64,000 nt of DNA, taken from the NCBI RefSeq assembly GCF_007828725.1, contig NZ_VIUW01000004.1, positions 124,001 to 188,000 of the forward strand, in the 5' to 3' direction. The position numbers and the translations under genes were made by a program. Each line of letters starts with the position of its first letter. Positions within the stretch are counted from its first letter, which is position 1. This document shows positions 1-9,473 of this stretch, piece after piece. The notes under the pieces were generated by a model that worked only from the letters and a program-made list of their open reading frames with translations, did no database searches and was not told the origin of the DNA. The stretch comes from Marihabitans asiaticum (GTDB taxonomy: Bacteria; Actinomycetota; Actinomycetes; Actinomycetales; Dermatophilaceae).

Positions 1-312
1 GTTCTCCAGCTCGGCCTTGGCCCCCCACGGTGGGGTCCCGAGGCTGCGCGGCCAGGGCGGGCGCAGCGCGCCTGCGCGCAGCTGCAGCGAGTTCGTCCGT
101 CGGTGCACCGTGCGCTCGTAGCTGGCGAAGCGTTCCGCCCGGGAGTCGCCCTCAGCCCCGGGGACCGGGTGGCCGGCGCCGGTCATGACCCACCGGGCGA
201 AGGGGGCGTCGACGAGCATCCGGGCCACGGTGAGGCAGGCGGCGCCGCATGTGAGAGACGACTGCTGCCTGGGCGCCGGCCTGCCTGCGCTTAGCCGGAA
301 GGGAGTGCTCAC
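1..312 (-). CDS. Partial protein with CGAA motif, possibly C39-like cysteine peptidase fold
   Basis: The 3' part lies outside the window. It starts at a GTG 14 nt downstream of the clpX stop, and 104 codons run open to the window edge. Near residue 18 the motif SSLTCGAACLTVARMLVD resembles the CGxx nucleophile region of C39-like papain-fold peptidases. The stretch FARWVMTG follows at about 40 and an Arg-rich segment later. Codon positions look coding and no other frame fits. The short distance to clpX suggests co-transcription at the end of the clp region. I do not recognise a named family. The peptidase reading rests on one motif, and no catalytic His or Asp can be checked in the visible part. 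Confidence 0.55.
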   Translation of the reverse strand, partial: MSTPFRLSAGRPAPRQQSSLTCGAACLTVARMLVDAPFARWVMTGAGHPVPGAEGDSRAERFASYERTVHRRTNSLQLRAGALRPPWPRSLGTPPWGAKAELEN

Positions 313-325
313 CAGGCCGACCGGG

Positions 326-1615
326 TCAGGCCGAGCGCTTGTGCTTCGTCTTGCGCTTGCCGCCCTCGTCACGCCGCACGATCGTCGGCAGGACGTTGTC
401 CTTGACCGTCTCGGGGGTCACGACGACCTGCTTGACGTCGTCGTCGCTGGGGACGTCGAACATCACCGGGAGCAGCACCTCTTCCATGACCGCCCGCAGG
501 CCGCGGGCGCCGGTGCCGCGGGCGAGCGCCTGCTCCGCGATCGCCGCGATGGCCTCGTCCTCGAACTCCAGCTCGACCCCGTCGAGCTGGAACATCTTCT
601 GGTACTGCTTGACCAGCGCGTTGCGCGGCTCGGTGAGGATGTCGACGAGGGCCTCGCGGTCGAGCGGGGTGACTGTGGTGATGACCGGCAGACGACCGAC
701 GAACTCGGGGATGAGCCCGAACTTCATGAGGTCCTCGGGCTGGACGTCGACGATCGACTCGGCGAGATCGGTCGGGGTGTGCAGCTCGGAGCCGAAGCCG
801 AGGCCCTTCTTGCCGCGGCGCCCCTCGATGATCTTCTCCAGCCCGGCGAAGGCCCCGCCGACGATGAAGAGCACGTTGGTCGTGTCGATCTGGATGAACT
901 CCTGGTGGGGGTGCTTGCGGCCCCCCTGCGGCGGCACGGAGGCGCTGGTGCCTTCGAGGATCTTCAGCAGCGCCTGCTGTACCCCCTCGCCGGAGACGTC
1001 GCGGGTGATCGACGGGTTCTCCGCCTTGCGAGCCACCTTGTCGATCTCGTCGATGTAGATGATCCCCCGCTCGGCCTTCTTGACGTCGTAGTCGGCGGCC
1101 TGGATGAGCTTGAGCAGGATGTTCTCGACGTCCTCCCCGACGTACCCGGCCTCGGTGAGGGCGGTGGCGTCGGCGATGGCGAAGGGGACGTCGAGCATCC
1201 GTGCCAGGGTCTGGGCGAGATAGGTCTTGCCGCAGCCGGTCGGCCCGATGAGCAGGATGTTGGACTTGGCGAGGTCGACGTGGTCCTCGTCGCGCTTGCT
1301 CGTCGCCGGCGCGTTCTCCTGGGCCTGCACCCGCTTGTAGTGGTTGTAGACGGCGACCGCGAGGGAGCGCTTTGCCGCGTCCTGCCCGATGATGAACCGC
1401 TGGAGGAAGTCGTAGATCTCCCGGGGCTTGGGCAGCTCGTCGAAGCCGAGCGCGGTGCCCTCGGAGAGCTCCTCCTCGATGATCTCGTTGCACAGATCGA
1501 TGCACTCGTCGCAGATGTAGACACCCGGACCAGCGATGAGCTTCTTGACCTGCTTCTGCGACTTCCCGCAGAAGGAGCACTTCAGCAGATCGCCGCTCTC
1601 TCCGACTCGTGCCAC
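326..1615 (-). CDS. clpX: ATP-dependent Clp protease ATP-binding subunit ClpX
   Basis: AAA+ unfoldase that recognises substrates, unfolds them and feeds them into the ClpP chamber in the cytoplasm. The 429-residue length is normal. The N-terminal zinc-binding domain has Cys13, Cys16, Cys35 and Cys38. Walker A GPTGCGKT is at 124-131, Walker B IIYIDE at 185-190 and the pore loop GYVG at 157-160. A GLGF loop in the second half corresponds to the IGF/LGF ClpP-docking loop. The gene lies downstream of clpP1-clpP2 on the same strand, separated from them by a hairpin, so it probably also has its own promoter in the 270-nt gap. No oddities are seen. Confidence 0.97.
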   Translation of the reverse strand: MARVGESGDLLKCSFCGKSQKQVKKLIAGPGVYICDECIDLCNEIIEEELSEGTALGFDELPKPREIYDFLQRFIIGQDAAKRSLAVAVYNHYKRVQAQENAPATSKRDEDHVDLAKSNILLIGPTGCGKTYLAQTLARMLDVPFAIADATALTEAGYVGEDVENILLKLIQAADYDVKKAERGIIYIDEIDKVARKAENPSITRDVSGEGVQQALLKILEGTSASVPPQGGRKHPHQEFIQIDTTNVLFIVGGAFAGLEKIIEGRRGKKGLGFGSELHTPTDLAESIVDVQPEDLMKFGLIPEFVGRLPVITTVTPLDREALVDILTEPRNALVKQYQKMFQLDGVELEFEDEAIAAIAEQALARGTGARGLRAVMEEVLLPVMFDVPSDDDVKQVVVTPETVKDNVLPTIVRRDEGGKRKTKHKRSA

Positions 1616-1830
1616 GCCTGTCCTCCCAGTGCTTGCCGTACCAGTGGGTCGATCTCCCCGCTGACGGAACCGACGCTACCCGTCAGCCTCCGCCTGCCCT
1701 CTCATTGGACACCCGGCGGAGGCGGCGCGTCGCGCCTGTCCGCTGACAGCGCAACGGCGGACGAAGGGCGGCGGCACCCGCCCTCGCCCCCCGGCCGGGC
1801 CCCTCGGGCGCGACGACACCCGGAAACGCC

Positions 1831-1864
1831 GCAGCACGCGCCTCATCACTGAGACGCGTGCTGC
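1831..1864 (-). terminator. Hairpin downstream of clpP2
   Basis: Two 15-nt arms (1831-1845 and 1850-1864) pair with one mismatch around a 4-nt loop, starting 23 nt after the clpP2 stop. No clear U-tract follows, as is common in high-GC actinobacteria. It would separate clpP1P2 from clpX transcription. Confidence 0.6.
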
Positions 1865-1887
1865 CTGACGGGGCGTTCGCCCGGAGG

Positions 1888-2583
1888 TCAGTCCTCCATC
1901 GAGGCCTTGCGGGGCACGAGCACGTCGTCGATAAGGCCGTACTCCTTGGCCTCGTCCGCGCTGAGGATCTTGTCGCGCTCGATGTCCTCGCGGACCTGCT
2001 CGGGGGTCTTGCCGGAGTGCCGCGCCCAGGTCTCCTCGAGCCAGGTGCGCATCCGCAGTACCTCGTTGGCCTGGATCTCGATGTCGCTGGCCTGGCCGTA
2101 CTCGCCACCGGCGAGGGCCGGCTGGTGGATGAGGATCCGGCTGTTCGGCAGCGCGAAGCGCTTGCCCGGCGTGCCGGCGGCCAGCAGCACCGCGGCGGCC
2201 GAGGCGGCCTGCCCGATGACGAAGGTCTGGATGTCGGGCTTGATGTACTGCATCGTGTCGTAGATCGCGGTCATCGCCGTGAACGAGCCACCGGGACTGT
2301 TGATGTACATGAGGATGTCGCGCTCGGGCTCCATCGACTCCAGCACGAGCAGCTGGGCGATGATGTCGTCGGCGCTGGCGTCGTCGACCTGCACCCCGAG
2401 GAAGATGATCCGGTCCTCGAAGAGCTTGGTGTACGGGTCCATCCGCTTCATGCCGTACGAGGTGCGCTCCTCGAAGTTCGGCAGGATGTACCGGCTGGAC
2501 GGCGCGAGCTGCTGGGGCGCCTGGCCGCCCGGCCTGGTGCCGTACGCGTCGGCGTGCATGCGGGGGGTGGTGTTGATGTACAT
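1888..2583 (-). CDS. clpP2: ATP-dependent Clp protease proteolytic subunit ClpP2
   Basis: Serine peptidase subunit of the mixed ClpP1P2 tetradecamer typical of actinobacteria. The 231 residues carry the triad Ser128 (GQAAS), His153 (ILIHQP) and Asp200 (EDIERD). The ATG start at 2583 was chosen because GAGGACAAGGA lies just upstream and the ATG is 17 nt after the clpP1 stop. A second ATG nine codons in (MHADAYG) is possible but has no ribosome-binding site. The N-terminal extension before RYILPNFEER resembles the processed leader of mycobacterial ClpP2. It shares an operon with clpP1. The open frame continues upstream through clpP1 in another phase, which is not a real fusion. Confidence 0.95.
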   Translation of the reverse strand: MYINTTPRMHADAYGTRPGGQAPQQLAPSSRYILPNFEERTSYGMKRMDPYTKLFEDRIIFLGVQVDDASADDIIAQLLVLESMEPERDILMYINSPGGSFTAMTAIYDTMQYIKPDIQTFVIGQAASAAAVLLAAGTPGKRFALPNSRILIHQPALAGGEYGQASDIEIQANEVLRMRTWLEETWARHSGKTPEQVREDIERDKILSADEAKEYGLIDDVLVPRKASMED

Positions 2584-2600
2584 GAAGTCCTTGTCCTCGC

Positions 2601-3239
2601 TCAGTCGTCCGACTCGTCCGACACCGGGTTCTCGCTCGCCGGGCCCGCCTGGCTGGAGCTGACGAACACGTGGTCGACGAACCCGTACTCGCGGGCCTCC
2701 TCCGCGGAGAACCACCGGTCGCGGTCGGAGTCCTTCTGGATCTGCTCGATGCTCTGACCGGTGTGCTCGGCGATGAGCTCGGCCATCTGGGTCTTGACGA
2801 AGAGCATCTGCTCGGCCTGGATCTTGATGTCCGAGGCGGTGCCGCCGATGCCGCCGGACGGCTGGTGCATCATCACCCGGGCGTGGGGCGTCGCGTAGCG
2901 CTTGCCCGGGGTGCCCGCGGAGAGCAGGAACTGCCCCATCGACGCGGCCAGGCCCATCGCGACCGTGCACACGTCGTTGGGGATCCACTTCATCGTGTCG
3001 AAGATCGCCATGCCGGCCGAGATCGAGCCGCCGGGGCTGTTGATGTAGAGCCAGATGTCCTTGTCGGGGTCCTCGGCCGCCAGGAGCAGCATCTGCGCGG
3101 CGATCGCGTTGGCGTTGTCGTCGCGCACGTCGGAGCCGAGGAAGACGATGCGCTCCTTGAGGAGCCGCTGGTAGATGTGGTCGTCCAGGCCCATGCCCGA
3201 CTGCGGGCCGGCTGCGACGATCTCGCGGGGGTTGCTCAC
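2601..3239 (-). CDS. clpP1: ATP-dependent Clp protease proteolytic subunit ClpP1
   Basis: First gene of the clpP1-clpP2 pair. 212 residues with nucleophile Ser100 (GLAASMGQ), His125 (VMMHQPSGG) and an Asp near 170 (KDSDRDRW). Starts with GTG; a GAGAG-type ribosome-binding site lies upstream. The C-terminal tail SDESDD is acidic. It would assemble with ClpP2 and dock ClpX or ClpC. A ClgR-like operator about 96 nt upstream of the start suggests stress-responsive activation. Confidence 0.96.
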   Translation of the reverse strand: MSNPREIVAAGPQSGMGLDDHIYQRLLKERIVFLGSDVRDDNANAIAAQMLLLAAEDPDKDIWLYINSPGGSISAGMAIFDTMKWIPNDVCTVAMGLAASMGQFLLSAGTPGKRYATPHARVMMHQPSGGIGGTASDIKIQAEQMLFVKTQMAELIAEHTGQSIEQIQKDSDRDRWFSAEEAREYGFVDHVFVSSSQAGPASENPVSDESDD

Positions 3240-3334
3240 GCTCGCTCACTCTCGTGGTCGTGATCAGGTCTTTGCAGGTGTTGCTCTCGACCCTAACGCC
3301 GGGTGCGCCGCGACTAGTCCCGCCCCCGTGATCT

Positions 3335-3352
3335 GTTCGCCCTGGGCGCAAT
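3335..3352 (-). promoter_or_regulatory. ClgR-type operator upstream of clpP1P2
   Basis: The minus strand reads ATTGCGCCCAGGGCGAAC, which matches the published actinobacterial ClgR pattern (WNNWCGCYNANRGCGWWS) at all but one position. It sits in the only sizeable non-coding gap before clpP1. ClgR is known to activate clpP1P2 in Corynebacterium, Streptomyces and Mycobacterium. No clgR gene is in the window. Confidence 0.65.
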
Positions 3353-3367
3353 ACGCGCCGCGCCCCC

Positions 3368-3502
3368 TCACCGCACGAGGAGGTTGAGTACCACGGTCAG
3401 CACGACCGAGAGGACGATGGAGATGAGGATCATCGCCAGGCAGCCGGGTGCTCCGCCGAGGGGCCTGATCTGCACGCGGCGACGCTGCGGGTCGTGAGTC
3501 AT
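3368..3502 (-). CDS. Small membrane protein, 44 residues
   Basis: Short open frame from ATG at 3502. The N-terminal 20 residues are polar and Arg-rich (QRRRVQIRPL), then GGAPGCLAMI leads into one hydrophobic helix of about 20 residues with ILISIVLSVVLTVVLNLL, and the protein ends in Arg. The pattern of a basic N-terminus, a GCL motif and one transmembrane segment is that of a short conserved actinobacterial membrane protein of unknown function. The gap and codon use fit a real gene between clpP1 and the GH13 gene. No function can be assigned. Confidence 0.6.
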   Translation of the reverse strand: MTHDPQRRRVQIRPLGGAPGCLAMILISIVLSVVLTVVLNLLVR

Positions 3503-3543
3503 GACCGGAGACTAGGTGCCAGGCCCCCGTCCCCGGCCGCAGA

Positions 3544-3569
3544 CGAAGGGGTGAGATCTCACCCCTTCG
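3544..3569 (-). terminator. Perfect palindrome containing the stop codon of the GH13 gene
   Basis: A perfect 26-nt palindrome (13-nt arms, no loop) that begins and ends with the octamer CGAAGGGG/CCCCTTCG. The TGA of the upstream glycosidase gene lies inside it, so the last codons are part of the hairpin. It would act as a terminator. It is also one of two inverted pairs of the window-wide octamer (the other is at 15348). Confidence 0.65.
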
Positions 3570-5844
3570 GCCGGGTCACGAGCAGTGCCAGCCCCGCGTG
3601 CGCCTCGAGCTCGACGTGGAACCCGTGCAGCTGGTCGACCTCGCCGAACCTCGACCCGTCGCCCATGTCCATCAGCCGGGACCCGGGCGGGAGGTGCTCG
3701 CTGATCACCGTGCCCGAGATCGGCTCGGCGGCGAAGTTGAGCACGGTCACCTGCATCTGCCCCTCGATCTCCTCGTAGTCCTGGACCATGACGAGCATCG
3801 CGGGGTGGCTGACGTCGGGGATGTCGACCTGGGTGGTCGTGGCGATCTGGAAGTAGCCGCGCAGGTGCAGCAGCTGGCGCAGCCGGTGGGCGAAGGAGCG
3901 CTCGTCGGCGAGCTGGTCGGGCAGCGAGCCGTAGAGCGAGCGCGCCCGGGGCATCCCCGATCCGGACTCAGCGGCTTCCTCGGCGACTCCCATGAGGTCG
4001 TAGGCGCCGCGATGCACCCAGCGCGTGTCTCCCCCTTCGAGCAGCGGCGCGACCTTCGGATGGTCCGCGGCCAACGGCAGCGCGCCCACCAGGTCCCACC
4101 CGGAGAGCGCGAAGACGCCAGGCTGCAGCGCGTTGTACTGCGCGAGCAGCAGGTGCGCCTGGCGGATCCGCTCCACGTCGTCCTCGCCGATCGAGTCCAG
4201 CTCGGTGATGCCGAGCGAGGCGGCGACGATCGAGGCGGTGGTGCTCGCGATCCCGTTAGTCGTGAAGACGTGGTTGTACGGCGCGGCGTCGCCGGTGAGC
4301 CGGTCGGTGAGCTCGCCACGGATCGTCTCGGCCAACCGCTCGCCGGCGACCTGCTCGCCACGGAAGGTGAACTCCTCATCGCGGTGGTCGCTGGCGAAGT
4401 GGACCAGCTCGTAGGTCATCTCGTCGTGGTTCTGCAAGGCATGCACGAGCGAGCGCGCGGCGACGCCGCGCTCCATCGCCTCGCGCATCGTCAGCCGGAG
4501 GAACTCGGTGTCTCCGGTCGCGAGCGCATGGTGGTAGGCGGGCCGGTTGACGAAGTCGTAGGACAGGTCCGCCCCGGCCTCGGAGGTCGCGGCGATGTCG
4601 TCGATCGAGAGGTTGAGCTCCTGGAAGGTGAAGCCGCCGATCTTGCGCACCATCGAGCCGATGAGGTGGTTCGCCGCCTCGGAGAGGGGGTGCCCCTCGG
4701 ACCAGGCGGGCGAGTCCTCGCCGGCCTTCTCGACCCCGAGGAATCCGTTGGCGTCGAGCCGCAGCCCGCCGGAGCCGAGGTCGCCGAGGCTGTGCAGGGC
4801 GTCGCCGATGACCATCCGCATCCCGGCGAAGGTGGGGTCGAGCCAGTTGATCGAGGGCTGCCCCTCCTTGAAGTAGTGCAGGTAGACCCAGCGGCGGGTC
4901 ACCCCGTCCGGTCCGGTGACCGGTGGGGTCACCGACCAGTTGGTGTCCTTGACGCCGGGGACGTGGAAGATCACCCGTTGCAGCCGTCCGACGATGTAGC
5001 CGGCCTCGGAGAGCGCGGCCTCGGCCCCCTCGTCGAGGTTGACGGAGTCGCGGCCCTCGGGCACGTCCGGCAGCAGGTGCCAGTCCTGCTGCGGGACGTG
5101 GACCATGTGGTAGATCCCGGGGTAGTCACCCACCCCCATCTCGGCGAGCCGGAAGTCGGCGCCCTTGCCGGTGTGCCCCGGGACGATGTCGTCGATGACC
5201 GTGCCCTCGTGCTCGCCCGCGACGTGGCACAGCTCGCGGAACTCCTCCTCGGTGCCGAAGGCTCCGTCGATGTGGGTCGAGATCCGGTCGAAGTGCCCGT
5301 CGATGCTCGGGGTGGGGTGCCACCCGGAGATCCCGCCGGCCTGCTTGACCGGGCCGGTGTGCACGGCGTGGATGCCGATCTCGGCGAAGGTTCGCCACAG
5401 GTCGCGGTCACCGATCGAGGCGAGGAAGGACCGGCCCGGCGCGGTGATCATCGAGATGGGGTAGGCGGTGTACCAGACCGACGCGGTGCGCACAGCCAGT
5501 CGCGGGTCGGGGGTGGCGTAAGGGTTCTGCCACATCGCGCCGACGGCGGAGAACTGGCGGGCGATCTTGGTCGCGTCGGCGAGCATCGACTGCCCCTGGA
5601 GCCACTCGACGTAGACCGGGTTGTCCCCGAGCGGTTCGCCGGAGCGCAGCTCGGCCCAGGACGGCGCGCCCTGGGGGCGCAACCGCCCGCGCGGGCGCAG
5701 CGCTCTCGGCCGGGCCGGGAAGAGCACCTCGGCGAAGTTGTGCTCGGGCGACTCGGTCTCGAGCAGCTCGGCCTCGGTCGCGGCCTCGAGCAGCTCCTCG
5801 TCGGGCGTGCTCTGGTCATGGGTCCGATCAGCTTCCTGGCTCAC
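3559..5844 (-). CDS. GH13 (alpha-amylase superfamily) enzyme, trehalose synthase / maltosyltransferase-like
   Basis: 761 residues from GTG 5844; upstream codons read into a neighbouring gene in the wrong frame and were dropped. The catalytic barrel shows GH13 landmarks: GLRLDAN (nucleophile Asp), FTFQELNLS (acid/base Glu) and ALQNHDE (stabiliser Asp). An early [20 protein letters not shown] corresponds to barrel strand 1. The C-terminal beta domain ends in VTRPKG. It is longer and more divergent than the oligo-glucosidase at 20638. Its likely role is interconversion or transfer on alpha-glucosides such as maltose or trehalose in the cytoplasm (no signal peptide). Substrate specificity is not readable. 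It stands alone, converging on nothing, just upstream in position of a two-component system. Confidence 0.75.
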   Translation of the reverse strand: MSQEADRTHDQSTPDEELLEAATEAELLETESPEHNFAEVLFPARPRALRPRGRLRPQGAPSWAELRSGEPLGDNPVYVEWLQGQSMLADATKIARQFSAVGAMWQNPYATPDPRLAVRTASVWYTAYPISMITAPGRSFLASIGDRDLWRTFAEIGIHAVHTGPVKQAGGISGWHPTPSIDGHFDRISTHIDGAFGTEEEFRELCHVAGEHEGTVIDDIVPGHTGKGADFRLAEMGVGDYPGIYHMVHVPQQDWHLLPDVPEGRDSVNLDEGAEAALSEAGYIVGRLQRVIFHVPGVKDTNWSVTPPVTGPDGVTRRWVYLHYFKEGQPSINWLDPTFAGMRMVIGDALHSLGDLGSGGLRLDANGFLGVEKAGEDSPAWSEGHPLSEAANHLIGSMVRKIGGFTFQELNLSIDDIAATSEAGADLSYDFVNRPAYHHALATGDTEFLRLTMREAMERGVAARSLVHALQNHDEMTYELVHFASDHRDEEFTFRGEQVAGERLAETIRGELTDRLTGDAAPYNHVFTTNGIASTTASIVAASLGITELDSIGEDDVERIRQAHLLLAQYNALQPGVFALSGWDLVGALPLAADHPKVAPLLEGGDTRWVHRGAYDLMGVAEEAAESGSGMPRARSLYGSLPDQLADERSFAHRLRQLLHLRGYFQIATTTQVDIPDVSHPAMLVMVQDYEEIEGQMQVTVLNFAAEPISGTVISEHLPPGSRLMDMGDGSRFGEVDQLHGFHVELEAHAGLALLVTRPKG

Positions 5845-5869
5845 CCGCACCAGCCTACGGGCGAAGGGG

Positions 5870-6478
5870 TCAGAGCCAGCCGTTGTCGTGGGCGAGCCGG
5901 GCCGCCTCGACCCGGTTGGTCGTCCCCGTCTTGCCGATCGCCGAGGAGAGGTGGTTTCGCACGGTGCCTGCCGAGAGGTGCACCCTTGCGGCGATGGTGG
6001 CGACCGGCGCGCCGGAGAGCGCCTCGGCGAGGACCTCACGCTCCCGGTCGGTCAGCGGGCTGGCGCCGTCGAGGAGCGACTCGGTCGCCAGCGTCGGGTC
6101 GACCACGCGCAGCCCGGCGTGCACCCGCCGCACCGCCTCGGCCAGCTCCCCGGCAGGGGTGTCCTTGACGACGAAGCCGCTGGCCCCGGCCTCGAGGGCG
6201 CGGCGGAGGTACCCGGCACGACCGAAGGTCGTGACGACGAGCGAACGGCAGGTGGGAGCCTGCTCGCGCAGGAGCGCGGCGGTATCGATGCCGCTCATGC
6301 CCGGCATCTCGATGTCGAGCAGGGCGACGTCCACCCCCTTCGCCCGCACCTGCTCGAGCACCTCGTCGCCACGGCCGACCTCGGCGACCACCTCGATGTC
6401 GTGCTCCAGGGAGAGCAGCGCGGCCAGCGCCCCGCGCACCAGTGCCTGGTCGTCGGCGAGCAGGACCTGGATGCTCAT
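5870..6478 (-). CDS. Two-component response regulator, NarL/LuxR family
   Basis: 202 residues. The receiver domain has the acidic pair Asp9/Asp10, phospho-acceptor Asp55 (ALLDIEMPG), a Thr near 84 and Lys105 (FVVKD). The C-terminal LuxR-type helix-turn-helix includes [13 protein letters not shown] and [18 protein letters not shown]. The start ATG overlaps the histidine-kinase stop by 4 nt (ATGA), so they are translationally coupled. Overall similar to DesR-like regulators. It most likely controls the upstream ABC exporter genes in the same run. An octamer CCCCTTCG follows directly after its stop codon. Confidence 0.92.
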   Translation of the reverse strand: MSIQVLLADDQALVRGALAALLSLEHDIEVVAEVGRGDEVLEQVRAKGVDVALLDIEMPGMSGIDTAALLREQAPTCRSLVVTTFGRAGYLRRALEAGASGFVVKDTPAGELAEAVRRVHAGLRVVDPTLATESLLDGASPLTDREREVLAEALSGAPVATIAARVHLSAGTVRNHLSSAIGKTGTTNRVEAARLAHDNGWL

Positions 6479-7617
6479 AGCTGCACCACGACCCGGGTGC
6501 CGGGCTCGGCCGGCTCGATGCGCACCGAGCCACCGATCGGCTCCACCCGCTCACGCAGGCCGCGGATCCCGTTGCCCTCCCGTGCCCCTCGGACACCCCG
6601 GCCGTCGTCGGTCACGACGAGCCGGTCCTCCCCCAGGGTGATCTCGCAATGTCGCGCGCCGCTGTGCCGCACGACGTTGGTCACCCCTTCGCGCAAGGCC
6701 CAGGCCACCGTGATCCGGTGGCGCGGGTCGACGTCCTCGAGCGCACCGATCACCTCGACGGTTGTGCCCGCCCCGGCCAGCGCCTGCCGCGCTGCGGTCA
6801 GCTCGTCGGCGAGGCGGGCAACGCGCAGCCCGGAGACCGTTGCCCGGATCTCGGCAAGGGCCTGGCGGGAGATGTCGCGGACCTGGGCCATCTCGTGCTT
6901 CGCCCGCTCGGGGTCGGTGTCGACGAGCCGCTCGGCCAGCTCGGACTTGACCGTCACCACCGTCAGGGAGTGGCCGAGCACGTCGTGGACGTCGCGGGCG
7001 ACCCGCTCGCGCTCCTCGGCGATGCCGAGCTGGCGGCGGCTCTCGCGCTGGCGGGAGGCCGCGCCGTCGATGGTCGCGAGGAGGACGAGGGTGAGAGTGA
7101 CCATCGGGTAGATGAGGAAGAAGAACCACAGCGGCTCGGCCCCGTCGACGAGGAGCACGCACCCCAGGAGCAGGAGCAGGGCCGCGCCGAGCACGGCGAG
7201 GGACTGGCGCGCCGGCATGGTGATGGCGGCGATGGACAGGATGAAGGGGATGAGCCCGAGGGCTCCGACCCCGATGATGGGTACCGTCGCAAGCGCGATC
7301 AGGCCGAGCGCCAGCACGTACCACCGGGTGTCCCGCATCAGAGCGTGCTCGGGTCGGTCGTCGACCCAGAGGCCGTGGAGGTAGACGACGGCGAAGAGCG
7401 CGAGGATGGCCAGGCCGAGGCCGCGGCGGGTCCAGTCGTCGGTCACGGTGAGCACCGAGCTGATCGGGAAGACCATGAAGACCAACCAGATCGCGCCCAT
7501 GAGCCAGCCGAACCGCGCCCAGGCATCCTGCCCGCCAGCGCCGTGCCCGTCCGCAGCGCGAGCGTCCGAGCGGCGGAAAGCGCTCGGCGCTCGCTCGGTG
7601 CGGGGCTCGGGGGCCAT
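6475..7617 (-). CDS. Sensor histidine kinase, DesK/NarX-like (HisKA_3)
   Basis: 380 residues from ATG 7617. Several hydrophobic helices fill residues about 30-180. The dimerisation/phospho-acceptor box RDVHDVLGHSLTVV (His in DVHD) follows, and the ATPase domain has N-box ALREGVTNVVRHS and G-box VTDDGRGV and GNGIRGLRERV. It senses an unknown membrane or envelope cue and phosphorylates the regulator encoded next. The gene begins 29 nt after the ABC permease stop, so kinase, regulator and transporter appear to form one operon, an arrangement typical of drug- or lipid-stress exporters. Confidence 0.92.
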   Translation of the reverse strand: MAPEPRTERAPSAFRRSDARAADGHGAGGQDAWARFGWLMGAIWLVFMVFPISSVLTVTDDWTRRGLGLAILALFAVVYLHGLWVDDRPEHALMRDTRWYVLALGLIALATVPIIGVGALGLIPFILSIAAITMPARQSLAVLGAALLLLLGCVLLVDGAEPLWFFFLIYPMVTLTLVLLATIDGAASRQRESRRQLGIAEERERVARDVHDVLGHSLTVVTVKSELAERLVDTDPERAKHEMAQVRDISRQALAEIRATVSGLRVARLADELTAARQALAGAGTTVEVIGALEDVDPRHRITVAWALREGVTNVVRHSGARHCEITLGEDRLVVTDDGRGVRGAREGNGIRGLRERVEPIGGSVRIEPAEPGTRVVVQL

Positions 7618-7646
7618 ACCGGTCACGGTAGCCCGGTCCGACCGAC

Positions 7647-8417
7647 TCACTGGCGCCCGCGGCCGCGCCGCACGAGCAGCACGGCGAGGAGAGCGAAGAC
7701 CGCCGCCCAGACGCCGAGGTTGGTGACCGAGATCCACAGCGGTTCCAGCTGTGGCGCCGAGCCGTCCTGGGTGAGCACGTAGCCCTCGGTGAGGGGGCGA
7801 CGGGCCAGGCTGACGTAGCCGTAGAGCGGGGTGAAGCGGGCGATGTCGAGCATCGTGCCGGACAGCGGGACGAAGACGTTGCCGAGGAAGGCGAAGACGA
7901 CGAGCATCCCCGACGCCGCCCCGACAGCGCTCTCGCTGCGGAAGGCCAGCCCGATGGCCAGGCCGAAGAGCGCGAAGACCACGGCTCCGGCGAGCACGAC
8001 GATGGCGGAGAGCAGCCACGCCGTCGTCGTCCCCGAGGCGCCGGTGAGCACCCCGATGGCGTAGATCAGCGCGATCGGGATGGCGGCGATGAGCAGGGCG
8101 ACGGTGGCCTTGCTCGCGACGAAGGTCGCGTCCCGCATCGGGGTCAGCCCCAGCTGCCGGCCCCAGCCCTGCATCTTCTCGACCGCGGCGAGACCACCGA
8201 CGGCGGTCGTGGCGGTCACCGCTCCATAGGCGGCCATGGAGATCATGATCCACATCGCGACGTTGCCGTTGCCGGCTGCCGCGTCTTTGTAGTCCTGGGT
8301 GGCGCCGAAGATGACGTAGAAGAAGGCGGGCAGCACTGCGGTGAAGAACAGCCCGACCGGGTCGCGGACCACACGGGTCAGCTCGGTGCGGGTGAAGGTG
8401 GGGCTGATCAGGGTCAT
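7647..8417 (-). CDS. ABC-2 type exporter, permease subunit
   Basis: 256 residues with about six hydrophobic segments and the ABC-2 membrane domain layout: an N-terminal amphipathic stretch (TRTELTRVVRDPVGLFF), then VLPAFFYVIFG, later AFLGNVFVPLSG and a C-terminal LLVRRGRGRQ. ATG 8417 overlaps the ATPase stop by 4 nt. It pairs with the ATPase as an export system, probably for a drug, lipid or peptide. The substrate is unknown. Confidence 0.88.
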   Translation of the reverse strand: MTLISPTFTRTELTRVVRDPVGLFFTAVLPAFFYVIFGATQDYKDAAAGNGNVAMWIMISMAAYGAVTATTAVGGLAAVEKMQGWGRQLGLTPMRDATFVASKATVALLIAAIPIALIYAIGVLTGASGTTTAWLLSAIVVLAGAVVFALFGLAIGLAFRSESAVGAASGMLVVFAFLGNVFVPLSGTMLDIARFTPLYGYVSLARRPLTEGYVLTQDGSAPQLEPLWISVTNLGVWAAVFALLAVLLVRRGRGRQ

Positions 8418-9364
8418 CGCGGGTCTCCCTGCGCGCTCTTGGTGGTCGATTGGTCCCGCGGGCTGGTCAGGGCGATGAAGGCCTCGTCGAGGGACCCGGT
8501 CGTGATCTCGAGGTCGTGCCCGCCGAGGTCGAGCAGGATCGACCTCGCGAGGGCGTCGGAGTCCGCGGCGAGCACCGTGACCCGCCTCCCCTGCCGCGCC
8601 ACGGAGTGCACGCCGGGCAGGCTGCGCAGCTCCTCGTCGTGGGCCGGGTCGACGTCCGCCGCGACGACCCGGCCGGTGGCTCGGGCCCGGATCGCCTCGG
8701 TGGTGTCGTCGGCGACGACGCTGCCCTCGCTCAGGAGGACGATCCGCTCGGCGAAGGTGTTGGCCTCCTCGAGGTAGTGGGTGGCGAAGACGACGGTGCG
8801 CCCCTGGGCGGCCTCGGCGTGCATCGTGGCCCAGAAGTCCCGGCGGGCGGCGACGTCCATGCCGGCCGTCGGCTCGTCGAGCACGAGCAGGTCGGGGTCG
8901 GGCAGCAGGGCGAGCGCGAAGCGCAGCCGCTGCTGCTCCCCGCCGGAGCACTTGCTCACCTTCCGCCGCGCGAGCGAGCTGATGCCGGCCCGCTCCATGA
9001 CCTCCGCGACCGGCTGCGAAGTCTCGAAGGTGGAGGCGATGACGCGCACGGTCTCCTCGACGGTGAGGTCGCGCAGCAGCCCTCCGGTCTGGAGCACGGC
9101 GGAGATACGTCCGGCGTCGACCGCCCGCCGCGGAGCCAGGCCGAAGACCTCGATCTCGCCGGAGCTGGGCTCGGTCAGCCCGAGCACCATGTCCAGGGTC
9201 GTCGTCTTGCCGGCGCCGTTGGGCCCGAGCACCGCGACGACCTCCCCTTCGCCGATCTCCAGGTCGACGTCTCTGACCGCGTGGACCCGGTCTCGCCCGC
9301 GGGCGAAGCTCTTGCTCACTCCTCGCAGCCGCAGCGCGGGCGCGGGATCTGCTCCTCTGGTCAT
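8414..9364 (-). CDS. ABC-2 type exporter, ATP-binding subunit
   Basis: 316 residues. Walker A GPNGAGKT at 47-54, Q-loop LQTGG near 91-95, signature KCSGGEQQRLRFA at about 138-150 (Cys instead of the usual Leu/Ile before SGG), Walker B DLLVLDEPTAGMD at 158-170 and H-loop VVFATHYLEEA. The C-terminal 80 residues form the extra domain common in drug and daunorubicin-type exporters. First gene of the four-gene transporter/two-component run; promoter presumably in the gap before 9474. Confidence 0.93.
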   Translation of the reverse strand: MTRGADPAPALRLRGVSKSFARGRDRVHAVRDVDLEIGEGEVVAVLGPNGAGKTTTLDMVLGLTEPSSGEIEVFGLAPRRAVDAGRISAVLQTGGLLRDLTVEETVRVIASTFETSQPVAEVMERAGISSLARRKVSKCSGGEQQRLRFALALLPDPDLLVLDEPTAGMDVAARRDFWATMHAEAAQGRTVVFATHYLEEANTFAERIVLLSEGSVVADDTTEAIRARATGRVVAADVDPAHDEELRSLPGVHSVARQGRRVTVLAADSDALARSILLDLGGHDLEITTGSLDEAFIALTSPRDQSTTKSAQGDPR

Positions 9365-9473
9365 GACTTCAGCCTGGCCGGGCGGAGCGGGTGAGGCACT
9401 CCCCCTTCGTCACGACCTCCCCATGACACCTGTCACCCCCTCCCCCTTCGCCCGCCTCCCCAGCCCCAGCCAG

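Noticed and set aside
185-1852. Open frame of 555 codons on the + strand opposite clpX
   Set aside because: High-GC antisense shadow; low-complexity, Asp/Leu/Val-rich translation, and clpX is certain on the other strand.
1888-3351. Single long frame that looks like a ClpP1-ClpP2 fusion
   Set aside because: The first half is out-of-frame translation of clpP1; real clpP1 ends at 2601 and clpP2 starts at 2583 with its own ribosome-binding site.
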